Source: an uncultured Alphaproteobacteria bacterium (GTDB taxonomy: Bacteria > Pseudomonadota > Alphaproteobacteria > MPNO01 > UBA2964). From it: a stretch of 64,000 nucleotides of DNA. The notes under the pieces were generated by a model, which searched no databases, was not told where the DNA came from, and saw nothing but the letters and a program-made list of their open reading frames with translations. The stretch lies in NCBI GenBank assembly GCA_943787225.1, contig CALSLP010000005.1:186001-250000 (forward strand). The letters run 5' to 3'. The translations under genes and the position numbers were made by a program. Shown here piece by piece: positions 8,491-19,797 of this stretch. The first letter of the stretch is position 1. Every line of letters starts with the position of its first letter.

Positions 8491-11400
8491 TCAGGCAGTT
8501 TGGCGAAGCTCATCCGCTGCTTGCAAATCGACCGAAACAAGTTGCGATACACCCTGTTCGCTCATCGTTACGCCAAACAGCCGGTCCATGCGTGACATTG
8601 TCAGGCGATGATGCGTAATGATCAGGAAACGGGTACCCGTTTGGCCCGCGATTTCGTTGATTAACTGGCAGAAACGCTCGACATTTGCGTCATCAAGCGG
8701 GGCGTCGACCTCATCGAGGACGCAAATCGGCGCCGGATTGGTCAAAAAGACCGCAAACAGCAGGGCAATGGCCGTTAAGGCCTGTTCGCCACCAGATAAG
8801 AGTGACAAAACCTGCATTTTCTTGCCAGGCGGGCTTGCCATGATCTCAAGGCCAGCTTCCAGCGGATCGTCAGCCTCGGTCAGCGCTAAATGCGCCTTGC
8901 CGCCGCCGAACAACCGCGTGAAGAGTTCCGTGAAATGACCGTTTACCTCTTCAAAGGCGGCCAATAATCTGGTCCGTCCTTCGCGATTAAGACTCGCAAT
9001 GCCTTGGCGCAACCGGGCAATGGCGGAAATCAGATCTTCGCGTTCGGCCAGCATGACCTGGATTCGTTCATCGAGCTCTTCGGCCTCGGCTTCAGCCCGC
9101 AAATTAACCGCACCCATATTCTCGCGCTCGCGTTTTAGCCGTTCGACACGCACCTCGATCGCATCGCGGGTCGGCAGTTTCTCGTCATCGGCGACACCGA
9201 CTTCTTCGAGAGCTTTGTCGGGGGCACAGCTAATGCGTTCTCCGGCGCGCTCAATAATAACGGCTAACGATTGGTCGATCTGTTCCAAGACCGCTTCGCA
9301 GCGTACCCGTTCTTCTCGGGCTTCACCGAGTTTGGCTTCGGCTTCGCGGAGCGCTTTACCGGCAGCCGCCAGTATGGTTTCGCCTTCTGCCAGAGCATCT
9401 GCGGCTGTTCCGCGTGATTGCTCAGCGGCGGCAATTTTCTCAAAAAGCTCTGTCCGTTGTTCGGTGATCTGCTCAGGACGGGCGGTGACCTTCGCCAGCG
9501 TCGCTTCCGCTGTTTCGAGACGCTGTAACAAGGCTTCAATCTGTTTCGCCGCATTGTCGGCCCGGCGTTTCCATGAATCCCTTGCCTCGCCCATATCAGC
9601 AAGACGCTGGCGCCGGGATCCGGCCTCACCAACCAGCCGATCATAGGCGCTTTGCCGTTCGGTTGCAGCGGTACGGGCTTCGCTTAATTCAGCGCGCAAT
9701 AATGTGGCGGCTTCGCGACGCTCAGGAATATTAACAAGCGCGGAAAGTTCTTGTTTGGCTTGTTCGATTGCTGACAGCATTTCGGCGTCATCGGCGCGAA
9801 GCGCTTCGGAATTTTCGTTTGACGAAACAATCTTTGAGCGGGCTTCTGACAAGGTCCGATTTTGCGCGGCTTCGCGGTCACGGATTTCCTGGAAGGCGCG
9901 GTCTGAATTACGGACGGCCTCACGCGCTGCCTGTTCGGCCGCTGTCGAGGCCTGTGTTGCATCGTGACAGGTATCGAACTTCGCCTGGAATTCTTCGACG
10001 GTGCGCGTTGCGCGATCAACTTCGGCGTGGAGATCTTTCAGTCGATTGCGCTGTGTTAAGCGGGCGGCTGAGCCCTCGCTTGCTTCGCCAAGAACCGTAA
10101 AGCCGTCCCACCGCCATAATCCACCATCACGGCTAACCAGTCTTTGGCCCTGAACAAGATCGCCTGACAGACGATTGCCATCTGCTTCATCGTCAACGAT
10201 GCCGATCTGTGAAAGCCGCCGTGTTAATTCGCTGGGCGCGCTGACAACAGAGGACAACGGCGCGGTTCCTCCCGGCAGGGCTGCCGGGGCTGAAAAGGCG
10301 GCTAAAGCGCGCCAATGGATTGGGGCGGCTTCATCATTTGGGGCGTTGAGATCATCACCCAAGGCAGTGGCGAGAGCCAGCTCGTATCCTGGCTCGACGC
10401 TTAGGGCGTCGATCATTGGTGGCCATAGATCCGGGTCGCCGACCGTCAGAAGGGCTTCAAGGGCCTCCTCTTCAGCTTTTAACCGGGTGCGTTGGGTTTC
10501 GACTTCCTGCAAAGCACCGCGGGCGTCGTTTTCTGTCGCCATTGCTTTGGCCCGGTTCTCTTCGCATTCGTCAGCGGCTGTGCGGGCAGCCTCCAAAGCA
10601 TTGCGCAGTCTTTCCATCTCGGCAGTAAATTCTGCACCAGCGCCCTGTTCGTCAATCGTTGCCTGGGCGGCATCGCGTTCATTTTTTAACTCTTCGAGAC
10701 GTTGCGCGATCCGCGCCCGTCGGGTCTCGGATTCGTTCACCCGTCTGTTGAGCGATTCATGACGGGTTTCGTCCGCGGCGATGCCTTGGGATGTTTCGGT
10801 GAGGATTTGTTCAAGCCGGCTAACTTCGGCCGTGGCAGTGCTCAGCACTTCCTTTGCCGTCGTGATGTCCTGCTCCTGATTTTCCTCAGCCTGCTGAAGC
10901 TCTGCGATTTCGCCAGTCAGACGGGTAAGGGCGGCGTCGGCGTCTTCCTTGAGGCCAATTTCCCGATCCCTGTCGCCTCTGATTTGGGCGATTCGCGCAA
11001 CGGTCTCTTGATGCGCCGCCTCGATCCGTTTCTCTTCTTGCTCCAGCTCATTGCGGGCAATGATCAGCCTCTGCAACGCTGCTGCCTCGCGGGCTTCTGC
11101 CTCACGCAAGGAGGGGACTGCATTGGCGGCTTCGGCCTCCACCGTCGTTACACTGGCAACTTCCTGGGTGAGAAGCGCAACCGCCTCTTCGGCCTTGGTC
11201 ATCCGTTCGACCGCGGCATCACGCTCGGCATTCGCCTCGGACCATTGGTGATGAATGGCAATCGCTTCAGCGCGACGGATGTGGTCACTTAAATTGCGAT
11301 AGCGGGTCGCCTGACGGGCTTGTTTCTTGAGGCCTTTGAGTTGTTCCTCTAGAGCGCCAAGAACATCATCGAGCCGTTCAAGATTGGCTTCCGCTGCCCG

Positions 11401-11952
11401 CAGGCGTAACTCGGCTTCATGCCGCCGAGAATGCAATCCGGTGATACCGGCAGCTTCTTCCAAAAGGTGTCGTCGGTCTGTTGGTTTGGCCGCAATCAGG
11501 GCACCAATGCGTCCCTGGCTGACGAGCGCCGTTGACCGAGCGCCGGAAGCGGCGTCAGCGAACAGCGTTTGAACATCGCGGGCCCGCACGTCATTGCCGT
11601 TCACCCGGTAGTTTGATCCGTTGCCGCGTTCAATCCGGCGGCTAACATCAATGTCGTCATTGGTATTGTATTGCGGTGGCGCATCGCGTTCGGCGTTGTC
11701 CAGTGAGAGAACGACTTCAGCAATGTTGCGGGGCGGGCGACGATCCGTACCTCCAAAGATGACATCTTCCATGCCACCACCGCGCATTTGCTTGGCGGAA
11801 GTTTCGCCCATGACCCAGCGCAGGGCCTCGACAAGATTTGATTTACCACAGCCGTTGGGGCCGACCACGCCGGTCATGCCTGGCTCGATCCAAAGCTCGG
11901 TGGGTTCAACGAATGATTTGAACCCGGTGAGTTTTAGCTTGGTAAATTGCAC
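8491..11952 (-). CDS. smc: Chromosome segregation protein SMC
   Basis: 1153-residue SMC ATPase, the core of bacterial condensin with ScpA and ScpB. The N-terminal head starts MQFTKLKLTGFKSFVEPTEL and holds the Walker A GPNGCGKSNLVEALRWVMGE. Two long coiled-coil arms flank a hinge around residues 490-610 (from DPDLWPPMIDALSVEPGY to WRWDGFTVLGEA). The C-terminal head has the ABC signature LLSGGEQALTAIALLFA and Walker B PICVLDEVDAPLDDANV. The hinge is short relative to B. subtilis SMC, as in other alphaproteobacteria. It is preceded by a dsbA-like gene, a conserved alphaproteobacterial order. Confidence 0.97.
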   Translation of the reverse strand: MQFTKLKLTGFKSFVEPTELWIEPGMTGVVGPNGCGKSNLVEALRWVMGETSAKQMRGGGMEDVIFGGTDRRPPRNIAEVVLSLDNAERDAPPQYNTNDDIDVSRRIERGNGSNYRVNGNDVRARDVQTLFADAASGARSTALVSQGRIGALIAAKPTDRRHLLEEAAGITGLHSRRHEAELRLRAAEANLERLDDVLGALEEQLKGLKKQARQATRYRNLSDHIRRAEAIAIHHQWSEANAERDAAVERMTKAEEAVALLTQEVASVTTVEAEAANAVPSLREAEAREAAALQRLIIARNELEQEEKRIEAAHQETVARIAQIRGDRDREIGLKEDADAALTRLTGEIAELQQAEENQEQDITTAKEVLSTATAEVSRLEQILTETSQGIAADETRHESLNRRVNESETRRARIAQRLEELKNERDAAQATIDEQGAGAEFTAEMERLRNALEAARTAADECEENRAKAMATENDARGALQEVETQRTRLKAEEEALEALLTVGDPDLWPPMIDALSVEPGYELALATALGDDLNAPNDEAAPIHWRALAAFSAPAALPGGTAPLSSVVSAPSELTRRLSQIGIVDDEADGNRLSGDLVQGQRLVSRDGGLWRWDGFTVLGEASEGSAARLTQRNRLKDLHAEVDRATRTVEEFQAKFDTCHDATQASTAAEQAAREAVRNSDRAFQEIRDREAAQNRTLSEARSKIVSSNENSEALRADDAEMLSAIEQAKQELSALVNIPERREAATLLRAELSEARTAATERQSAYDRLVGEAGSRRQRLADMGEARDSWKRRADNAAKQIEALLQRLETAEATLAKVTARPEQITEQRTELFEKIAAAEQSRGTAADALAEGETILAAAGKALREAEAKLGEAREERVRCEAVLEQIDQSLAVIIERAGERISCAPDKALEEVGVADDEKLPTRDAIEVRVERLKRERENMGAVNLRAEAEAEELDERIQVMLAEREDLISAIARLRQGIASLNREGRTRLLAAFEEVNGHFTELFTRLFGGGKAHLALTEADDPLEAGLEIMASPPGKKMQVLSLLSGGEQALTAIALLFAVFLTNPAPICVLDEVDAPLDDANVERFCQLINEIAGQTGTRFLIITHHRLTMSRMDRLFGVTMSEQGVSQLVSVDLQAADELRQTA

Positions 11953-11981
11953 TGGCTACAGGCTCCTAAACGTCGCGTCTT

Positions 11982-12692
11982 CTATTTCAGCAGCGGGGCA
12001 ACGACGGCCCTGAACTGTTCGATGGTCAGCCCGCCGCTATATCTCTTGCCATTGATGATGACTGTGGGCGTGGCATTGATGCCGAACTTCTTGTCACCAT
12101 CGAGGCGCTGCTGGACGACCGCATCCGCAATTTTTTTGTCTTTGAGGCATTCATCAAACTTTGCCTGTGACATGCCACCAAGCCGAGCGATTCGAGACAA
12201 GGCTGCGAGTGGATTTGTATCGCGGGCCCAAGTTGACTGTTGGGCAAACATCACGTCGATAAAGGCGAAATATCTGTCTCGCCCGGCGCAGCGCGCGATC
12301 ATGGAGCCGGACAGCGCCAACTGATCGAGGGGGAAGTCACGATAGATCAGTTTGACTTTGCCGGTCTCGATATATTCCTTTTTAACGGCGGGCAGCGTGT
12401 TCTGATGGAATTGTGCGCAATGTGGACAGGTCAGGGACGCATACTCGACCAAGGTAACCGGTGCGGTTTCCTTGCCCAGGACAAAGTCATTTTTGGTGAT
12501 TTCGACTTTATCGAAGGAGGCGTCGGGTTTCGGTGCCTCAACTTTTGCGGGGGCGGCGTTCGCCGTTGCCGTCGCTGCCGGTGTGTGGGCAGCACTTCGC
12601 GAGTTTTCGTTGTCGCCAATCACGCCTTTGATTGAAACGATCGCACCGATAGCGACCATACCACCGACGACATATATCCATATATTCCGCAT
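11982..12692 (-). CDS. DsbA-like thiol:disulfide oxidoreductase
   Basis: 236-residue exported protein: an N-terminal membrane segment (IWIYVVGGMVAIGAIVSI), an Ala/Pro-rich linker, then a thioredoxin-like DSBA domain with active-site Cys89-Pro-His-Cys92 (LTCPHCAQFHQNTLP). The cis-Pro region is NATPTVIINGKRYSGGLTIE. It probably oxidises or isomerises disulfides in periplasmic proteins and is related to the DsbA/DsbG-like 'thioredoxin domain' proteins found beside smc in Rhodospirillales. Its stop is 30 bases before the smc start. Confidence 0.92.
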   Translation of the reverse strand: MRNIWIYVVGGMVAIGAIVSIKGVIGDNENSRSAAHTPAATATANAAPAKVEAPKPDASFDKVEITKNDFVLGKETAPVTLVEYASLTCPHCAQFHQNTLPAVKKEYIETGKVKLIYRDFPLDQLALSGSMIARCAGRDRYFAFIDVMFAQQSTWARDTNPLAALSRIARLGGMSQAKFDECLKDKKIADAVVQQRLDGDKKFGINATPTVIINGKRYSGGLTIEQFRAVVAPLLK

Positions 12693-12764
12693 TTCTTCCT
12701 CCTAGCCACAAGATATAGCGTAAACTACGGTCCTTGGTCCAGCTTTGCTTGAGGCTGAAGAGAC

Positions 12765-13349
12765 CTATTCAGGTTTTTTCGATTTCCTTGATATAAGCGC
12801 CGTCCGGTCCCGTACAACCGCTTCTCCTAGTTTGTGAAGTGCTTGTCGCAAGTCAGGTTCGGAAATAATACTGGTTTCCGATTCGATTCTAGCAATTTGG
12901 TCGGGCGCCGGTTCGGGGAGGGCTGGCGCATCAGTCTTGACCGCCCTGGAATTGAAAGAGGTCTGGGAGATTGAAAGCCGGGCGACGGCGGGATAGCCGA
13001 AATAGGTGTTGATCCGCTGCAGTATTGCAGGCTGCTGATGTTGAATTTGCAGAGCGACGGAACCCGACGCGGCAATATAAAGAGTACCGCCCTGACGGGC
13101 TCCTTTCGGAAAGCTCAGGTGGTCTGGCGCACTTCCGGCGGCCATTTCTTCACCGGCGATCTCCGCCCAACGTGTGACAATTTCAGCGGCAGCAAAACCA
13201 CGTTTTCGTAACGCCGGTTCCGCAACTTTTGGCAGCACGGCGGCGAGTGCGCGGGGGCCGCCGAATTTGCGCCAAGTGTCTTTTTTGGCACCAACCGTTT
13301 TTGCGCTGGCTTTCTTTGCGCTGCTTTTCGAAGGTTTCTTTGCTGCCAT
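12765..13349 (-). CDS. DUF721 (DciA-like) domain protein
   Basis: About 194 residues from the ATG at 13349 (an earlier in-frame ATG lies at 13367). A lysine/alanine-rich N-terminus precedes the DUF721 region, with RKRGFAAAEIVTRWAEIAGE, the LSFPKG segment and TLYIAASGSVALQIQHQQ followed by INTYFGYPAVARLSISQ. DUF721 is related to DciA, which loads the replicative helicase DnaB in bacteria lacking DnaC. Whether this longer alphaproteobacterial form does so is inference. Divergent from mutY and upstream of the dsbA-smc pair. Confidence 0.85.
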   Translation of the reverse strand: MAAKKPSKSSAKKASAKTVGAKKDTWRKFGGPRALAAVLPKVAEPALRKRGFAAAEIVTRWAEIAGEEMAAGSAPDHLSFPKGARQGGTLYIAASGSVALQIQHQQPAILQRINTYFGYPAVARLSISQTSFNSRAVKTDAPALPEPAPDQIARIESETSIISEPDLRQALHKLGEAVVRDRTALISRKSKKPE

Positions 13350-13466
13350 GGAAATCCTATTGGGCAATCCTGTTAGCCGTTATCGAAACCGCAGGCTTTC
13401 CCGAGTCATGCCTCAGCCCTTAAGGTAAGATGCCATCCTTTGGGTAACAAGTATCGATGACGTGAT

Positions 13467-14546
13467 ATGGGGTACAAAATTGTAGCATCGCCTGCAGCGA
13501 TGCATCGCGAGATGCTTGCCTGGTATGACCGGCATCGTCGGGTTCTGCCATGGCGTGCGAAGGCAGGGCAGACATCAGATCCTTATCATATATGGCTTAG
13601 CGAAATCATGTTGCAGCAGACAACGGTCGCGACGGTGGGCCCGTATTTTTTGAGATTTCTTGAACGCTGGCCGACGGTAAAGGATCTCGCTGCGGCTGAT
13701 CTTGATGACGTTCTGCATGGCTGGCAGGGACTCGGATATTATGCGCGGGCCCGCAATATGCATCGCTGCGCAAAATTCGTTGCAGACGAACTTGATGGGG
13801 TGTTTCCTCATACAGAAGCAGGATTGCAGATTTTGCCGGGGATCGGCGCCTATACCGCGGCGGCGATTTCGGCGATTGCCTTTGGTCGGCCGGCGAATGT
13901 TGTCGATGGTAATATAGAGCGCGTTATGGCGCGTTTTTTTGCGGTCGAGCAACCATTGCCCGCGTGCAAAGAAAAGCTGCGGGATCTAGCGAGTGAAGTC
14001 GCGCCAAAGACTGTTCGCGGCAGGCCCGGCGATTTTGCCCAGGCCGTGATGGATTTAGGGGCCACCATTTGTACGCCGCGAAAACCGAAATGTTTGATCT
14101 GTCCGTGGCAGCGCAGCTGCGCGGCGAAGGAGGCGGGAGTTCAGGAGGAATTGCCCCGCCGACTGCCCAAGAAGCCCAAGCCCGTGCGTCGGGGAGTCGT
14201 CTTTTGGGTAATTCGCGATGATGGTGCGGTTCTGCTGCGGCGGCGGCCAGAGAAAGGATTGCTCGGCGGGATGATTGAGGTGCCATCGACCGACTGGCTT
14301 GAAGCTGAATGGACAGTGGTGGAGGCCCGTAAAGCCGCGCCAGTCAATTCAGCTTGGAAGTCCTTGCCCGGGATGGTCCGCCATACCTTTACCCATTTTC
14401 ATTTGGAGCTTTCGATCCTGGCGACGCGTGTCGGGGCGGACGAGGCGCCCGCAGGCGCAATATGGTCGACACCGGACCGCCTCGGCGAACAGGCCTTGCC
14501 GACCGTTATGAAAAAAGTTGTGAATTTGGCGCTGAAAGCAGACTAA
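13467..14546 (+). CDS. mutY: A/G-specific adenine glycosylase MutY
   Basis: 359-residue base-excision enzyme removing adenine mispaired with 8-oxoguanine. Features in order: PWR near the N-terminus, IWLSEIMLQQTTVATV with the catalytic Glu, the helix-hairpin-helix LPGIGAYTAAAISAIAFG, the catalytic Asp in VVDGNIERVMAR, the 4Fe-4S cluster ligands C-x6-C-x2-C-x5-C in CTPRKPKCLICPWQRSC, and a C-terminal Nudix-like domain (VVFWVIRDDGAVLLRRRPE) that recognises 8-oxoG. Convergent with ccrM. Confidence 0.97.
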   Translation: MGYKIVASPAAMHREMLAWYDRHRRVLPWRAKAGQTSDPYHIWLSEIMLQQTTVATVGPYFLRFLERWPTVKDLAAADLDDVLHGWQGLGYYARARNMHRCAKFVADELDGVFPHTEAGLQILPGIGAYTAAAISAIAFGRPANVVDGNIERVMARFFAVEQPLPACKEKLRDLASEVAPKTVRGRPGDFAQAVMDLGATICTPRKPKCLICPWQRSCAAKEAGVQEELPRRLPKKPKPVRRGVVFWVIRDDGAVLLRRRPEKGLLGGMIEVPSTDWLEAEWTVVEARKAAPVNSAWKSLPGMVRHTFTHFHLELSILATRVGADEAPAGAIWSTPDRLGEQALPTVMKKVVNLALKAD

Positions 14547-14555
14547 TCGTCAGGG

Positions 14556-15795
<1,240 letters not shown>

Positions 15796-15808
<13 letters not shown>

Positions 15809-16404
15809 AATATCTTGATTATGGGGGCAAAACTTTTTCGGTGATGCGGGGTCACGCCGATCTCATCAAGCGCCTTAATGTGTTGTGGCGTGCCGTATCC
15901 GGAATTGGTCTCCCAACCATAGCCCGGATAGCGCAGGGACAGCTTTGTCATGATGCTGTCGCGGGTCACTTTGGCGACAATCGAAGCAGCGGCGATAGAC
16001 AAGGAGATGGAATCACCTTTGACAATGGTACGGGCCGGGCAGGGGAGCGCTGGCAGTCGATTGCCATCGACCAACGCAAATTGTGGTGCGGTCGGCAAGG
16101 CGCGCACTGCCCTTTCCATGGCCAGAAATGTCGCCCCGAGGATGTTGAGCTTACCGATTTCTGCTGGGGTCGCAGCGCCGATACCGATCTCGGCACAGGA
16201 CGGTAGGTGGGCGGCGACGGCTTCGCGCTTCTTTGCACTGAGCTTTTTGGAATCATCGATCTCATTGGCCAGCTCATCGGGTAACTTGTTGGGGGCGATA
16301 ATGACGGCGGCGGCAACCACCGGTCCGGCCCACGGGCCGCGCCCAACTTCATCAATACCGGCAACGATGCCGCCGGCCTGTTTTTCGTAATGGAGGTCAG
16401 CCAT
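15796..16404 (-). CDS. rnhB: Ribonuclease HII
   Basis: 202-residue RNase HII, which incises at ribonucleotides embedded in DNA. Signature GGIVAGIDEVGRGPWAGPVV holds the first catalytic Asp-Glu pair. Other conserved residues are in DDSKKLSAKKRE, ALVDGNRLPAL and IAAASIVAKVTRDSIM, and YGWETNSGYGTPQHIKAL lies near the C-terminus. Its start overlaps the stop of the CPA2 antiporter by eight bases. Lies directly upstream of ccrM on the same strand, and both may be read from the same leftward transcript in addition to a local ccrM promoter. Confidence 0.97.
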
Positions 16405-17806
16405 CGCTTTTGGTCTCTGGCTTTGGCGTTTCGGTATCGGGCTGTTTTCTCTGATCCGTAAGCAGAGCTTGTGATGGCAATTCCGGCGCTTTCCTTAACG
16501 CACGCTTTTCGGCTCTCTTGGTCTTGTATGCGTGTGCTTTCGCCCAAAGACTTTCGGCAACTCGACGAGTCCAGCGGGAACTGCGCCGTGCCAATAACCG
16601 TTCGCCGACAAAGGTCGCGTCAAAGACCAGCTTGAGCGTGGATAGGCGGCGTTCCGCGATCCGTTGCAACCGGCGGGCCGTCGTTAGCCAGAACGGGCTG
16701 AGGGCGAGACTTAACACTGTCACGGAGATAATGAGTTTAGACTCTTCCGGTGATATTGCCGCGACGGCCGTTGCGGATGCAGCCAGAAGAAAGGAGAACT
16801 CCCCAAGCTGTGAAATAAGAACGCCAGACATAAACGAGCGTTGCCAGCTTTCCCGTAATAGCCGGAAAATGGCGATATTGAGGGCGCTTTTGAAAAGGGT
16901 GACGATCAGGAACAGGAAGAGCACTGTTCCAAGGTTGTCCCAGACAAATTGCAGATCGAGGAGCAAACCGATGGATAAAAAGAACACCATCAGCATGACG
17001 CTCTGGATCGGGCGCACGACAGCCAGCATTGGTTCGCGTTCGGCGCTATTGCCGATGGCAAGCCCGGCCAGGAATGCGCCATAGGCCGGAGAAAGACCGA
17101 TGGCTCCCATCAGAGCACCAGCTCCAAAGCAATAGACGAGCCCTGCCAGTGGTGACAAATCAACATGACCGACGATTATTTTGTAAAACGGCAAATGTTG
17201 GCGGCCTTGCTTGAGTAAAAGCCTGACCAGTCCAAACAACAGTAAAGCCGAAATGCCAATCTGGGTTGCCGCCGCCAAGTCGAAACCTCCAGCGCCCAAA
17301 TTCTCGACGATAAGCAACATAGGCAAAAAAGCGAGATCCTGCGCGATGAGGACCGCAACCGTGATGCGCCCAACCCGGGCGCGGAGCGCGCCGATTTCTT
17401 CCAGCAGCTTAACCGCGACGGCTGTCGAGGATAGGGCAACGACGAAGCCAAGCAAAATGGCAGCGGAATTTGAAATACCGAGAAGAGACGAGGCGGCGAA
17501 CATGACCAAGAGGCTGGCACCGGTCTGCAAAGCGACGGCCGGTAGGGCCAGTCGCCAGGTGTATTTTAACGTCCGGACACTCAGCTCCATCCCGACAATA
17601 AACAGGAGCATCAGAACACCGAGCTCGGCGAATCCCTTGATCATGCCTTCGCTTTGCACGACCTGAAACCCGGTCGGACCAAGCAGGACCCCCGCCAGCA
17701 AATAGCCGACCAGCGGTGGCTGACGGAAATGGGCAAAGAGCATGCCACAGGCAAGTGCTGTTATAACGACATAGGCGAGTCCGGTAAGATCTGTTGCATG
17801 TTCCAT
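16397..17806 (-). CDS. CPA2-family cation:proton antiporter (KefB-like membrane domain)
   Basis: 469-residue membrane protein with about 12 hydrophobic helices in residues 5-385, matching the Na/H exchanger fold of the CPA2 family. Hallmarks are RQPPLVGYLLAGVLLGPTGF, ELGVLMLLFIVGMELSVR and VALSSTAVAVKLL. The C-terminal tail is short and basic (from about residue 400) and lacks a TrkA-N/RCK nucleotide-binding domain, unlike full KefB/KefC, so gating by NAD(H) or glutathione is not predicted. Transported ion unknown (K+ or Na+ in exchange for H+). Confidence 0.9.
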   Translation of the reverse strand: MEHATDLTGLAYVVITALACGMLFAHFRQPPLVGYLLAGVLLGPTGFQVVQSEGMIKGFAELGVLMLLFIVGMELSVRTLKYTWRLALPAVALQTGASLLVMFAASSLLGISNSAAILLGFVVALSSTAVAVKLLEEIGALRARVGRITVAVLIAQDLAFLPMLLIVENLGAGGFDLAAATQIGISALLLFGLVRLLLKQGRQHLPFYKIIVGHVDLSPLAGLVYCFGAGALMGAIGLSPAYGAFLAGLAIGNSAEREPMLAVVRPIQSVMLMVFFLSIGLLLDLQFVWDNLGTVLFLFLIVTLFKSALNIAIFRLLRESWQRSFMSGVLISQLGEFSFLLAASATAVAAISPEESKLIISVTVLSLALSPFWLTTARRLQRIAERRLSTLKLVFDATFVGERLLARRSSRWTRRVAESLWAKAHAYKTKRAEKRALRKAPELPSQALLTDQRKQPDTETPKPETKSDG

Positions 17807-17868
17807 TGGAACACCCTGTTTAGCACGTCAGGCTGAGTCGTCTTCACCCTTGATGTCGCAGCTGGTCT

Positions 17869-19011
17869 TTAGAACAGAGCGAGCTGGCCGTCTTTTTGCA
17901 GTGGCGCACAGAACTGGCTGCAATCGAGCTCGAACCGCCGGTCATTATAGCCAAGACGGTTACACATGAGTTCGAACCGCTTTTTGAGCAACGCGGCGTA
18001 TTCGCCGGTGCCTTTCATACGGGTGCCAAATTCTGACTGATAGACCTTTCCACCGCGGGTGCTGGCCAGCAGGCTCATGACATGTTTGGCCTTGTTGGGC
18101 TCATGGGTTTCCAGCCATTCTTTAAAAATGCCGGCAATTTCGAGAGGCAGCCGCAGCAATATATAGGACGCGAGCGTTGCCCCGGCATCATGAGCGGCGG
18201 TGAGAATGCTTTCCAACTCATGATCATTGAGGGCCGGGATCACCGGTGCTGCCATCACACCGCAGGGGATACCGGCATCGGCCAAGGCTTGAATTGCCGA
18301 CAGCCGTTTCATCGGTGTGGAGGCGCGAGGCTCCAGTGTGTTGGCAAGTCGGTGATCCAGTGTCGTCACTGACACACAGACCTGCGCCAAGCCCTTTTCC
18401 GCCATTGGTCCGAGAATATCGAGATCGCGCAGCACGAGCGCTGATTTGGTGACGATGCCGACCGGGTGATTGAAGGCTGACAGGACCTCAAGGATACCGC
18501 GCGTCAGGCGCAGTGTTTTCTCGACCGGCTGATAGGGGTCGGTGTTCGTTCCCATCGCCATGGTTCGGCATTGATAGCCGGACTTGCGCAGCTCCCGCTC
18601 CAGCAAGCGGGCGGCTTCTGGTTTGTAAAAGAGCTTGGTTTCAAAATCGAGTCCGGGTGACAGGCCGAGATAGGCGTGGGTCGGTCGCGCAAAGCAATAG
18701 ACACAGCCATGTTCGCAACCGCGATAAGGGTTGATCGATCTGTCGAACGGCACATCGGGGGAGGTGTTGCGGGCGATGATCGTCTTGGTGGTGTCTTTGA
18801 TCAGGGTCGTCTCAAGCTTTGGCGGCGATAGCAGTTCCTCGTCGCGAACCCAACCATCGTGAATGGCTTCGCCGGTGTGCTTTTCAAAACGGCCGGTGCG
18901 GTTGGTGACGGCTCCCCGACCTTTGGTCGGCACCGGCGCTAACCGGTCAATGGCGCTGTTTTCGGCGCTCATATCAGCCATTTCAGGGTCTGTTTGCAGG
19001 TTATTCATCAT
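17869..19011 (-). CDS. PA0069-family radical SAM protein
   Basis: 380-residue radical SAM enzyme related to the SPL-like/Rv2578c group. The 4Fe-4S motif C-x3-C-x2-C is in GCEHGCVYCFARPTHAYLG near residue 105. Conserved downstream elements are TDPYQPVEKTLRLTRGIL and GIVTKSALVLRD, followed by the VSVTTLDHRLANTLEPRA segment typical of this family. The reaction is not established; some relatives are annotated as DNA-repair-like. The neighbouring rightward genes are two glycosyltransferases of the TIGR04283/TIGR04282 type. Confidence 0.88.
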   Translation of the reverse strand: MMNNLQTDPEMADMSAENSAIDRLAPVPTKGRGAVTNRTGRFEKHTGEAIHDGWVRDEELLSPPKLETTLIKDTTKTIIARNTSPDVPFDRSINPYRGCEHGCVYCFARPTHAYLGLSPGLDFETKLFYKPEAARLLERELRKSGYQCRTMAMGTNTDPYQPVEKTLRLTRGILEVLSAFNHPVGIVTKSALVLRDLDILGPMAEKGLAQVCVSVTTLDHRLANTLEPRASTPMKRLSAIQALADAGIPCGVMAAPVIPALNDHELESILTAAHDAGATLASYILLRLPLEIAGIFKEWLETHEPNKAKHVMSLLASTRGGKVYQSEFGTRMKGTGEYAALLKKRFELMCNRLGYNDRRFELDCSQFCAPLQKDGQLALF

Positions 19012-19109
19012 GGTTCATCATTGACTCAAAAATGAGAACAAATCAAGAACATTTTCCTAAAGTCTGGATGAGTGAGATTTCATGCTATGTAGAACGCGAT
19101 TTACAGGGG

Positions 19110-19790
19110 ATGGGTGTGTCTTCAAAGGTGACGATCAGCGTTGTGATTCCGGCATTGGAGGTCGGCGAAGGCTTGCGCCCGACGCTGGACTCCATAAAAG
19201 GCTGCGTCGATGACATTGTGGTCAGCGATGGCCGGTCGTCTGATCATACTGTGGCCTATGCCGAACAATCTGGCGCGACAGTTGTCGTCGGTGAGCGGGG
19301 GCGTGGCCAGCAATTACGCCGCGGGGCAGAGATTGCCACCGGGGACTGGCTGCTCTTTCTCCATGCAGACACGATTTTGCAAGACGGCTGGGTCGATGAA
19401 GCCCGTCAGCATATAGCGGAAAATGAAGGGAAAGCCGCGGTGTTCCGCTTTGCGCTGAATGATCTGAGCCGCTGGGCGCGAATGATCGAGAAGGGCGTTG
19501 CCCTGCGGTGCAGATTGCTTGCATTGCCCTATGGCGATCAGGGTCTCTTGATCCACCGGACGCTTTACGACTCGATTGGCGGCTATAAAGCGATCCCGTT
19601 GTTTGAAGATGTCGATATCATAAGACGTCTTGGTCGACGCCGATTGGTGATCTTGAACAGCAAGGCGGAGACCTCGTCGGTGCGTTATCAGAAGGGCGGT
19701 TTTTTGCGCCGACCCTTAAAAAATTTAATGCTACTGCTGTTTTTTTACCTGGGTGTTTCACCCCAAAAACTAGTGCGACTTTACAAATGA
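19110..19790 (+). CDS. TIGR04283-type family 2 glycosyltransferase
   Basis: GT-A glycosyltransferase. The frame is open from 19032, but the family alignment begins at SKVTISVVIPALEVGEGL, so I prefer the ATG at 19110. Motifs are VVSDGRSSDHTV (nucleotide-binding Asp), LLFLHADTILQDGW with the DxD-like HAD, and LPYGDQGLLIHRTLYDSIGG with FEDVDIIRRL. This subfamily is often paired with the TIGR04282/DUF2064 type, as here (next gene 7 bases downstream). The acceptor is unknown. A paralogue lies at 51468-52169. Confidence 0.88.
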   Translation: MGVSSKVTISVVIPALEVGEGLRPTLDSIKGCVDDIVVSDGRSSDHTVAYAEQSGATVVVGERGRGQQLRRGAEIATGDWLLFLHADTILQDGWVDEARQHIAENEGKAAVFRFALNDLSRWARMIEKGVALRCRLLALPYGDQGLLIHRTLYDSIGGYKAIPLFEDVDIIRRLGRRRLVILNSKAETSSVRYQKGGFLRRPLKNLMLLLFFYLGVSPQKLVRLYK

Positions 19791-19797
19791 TCGACCC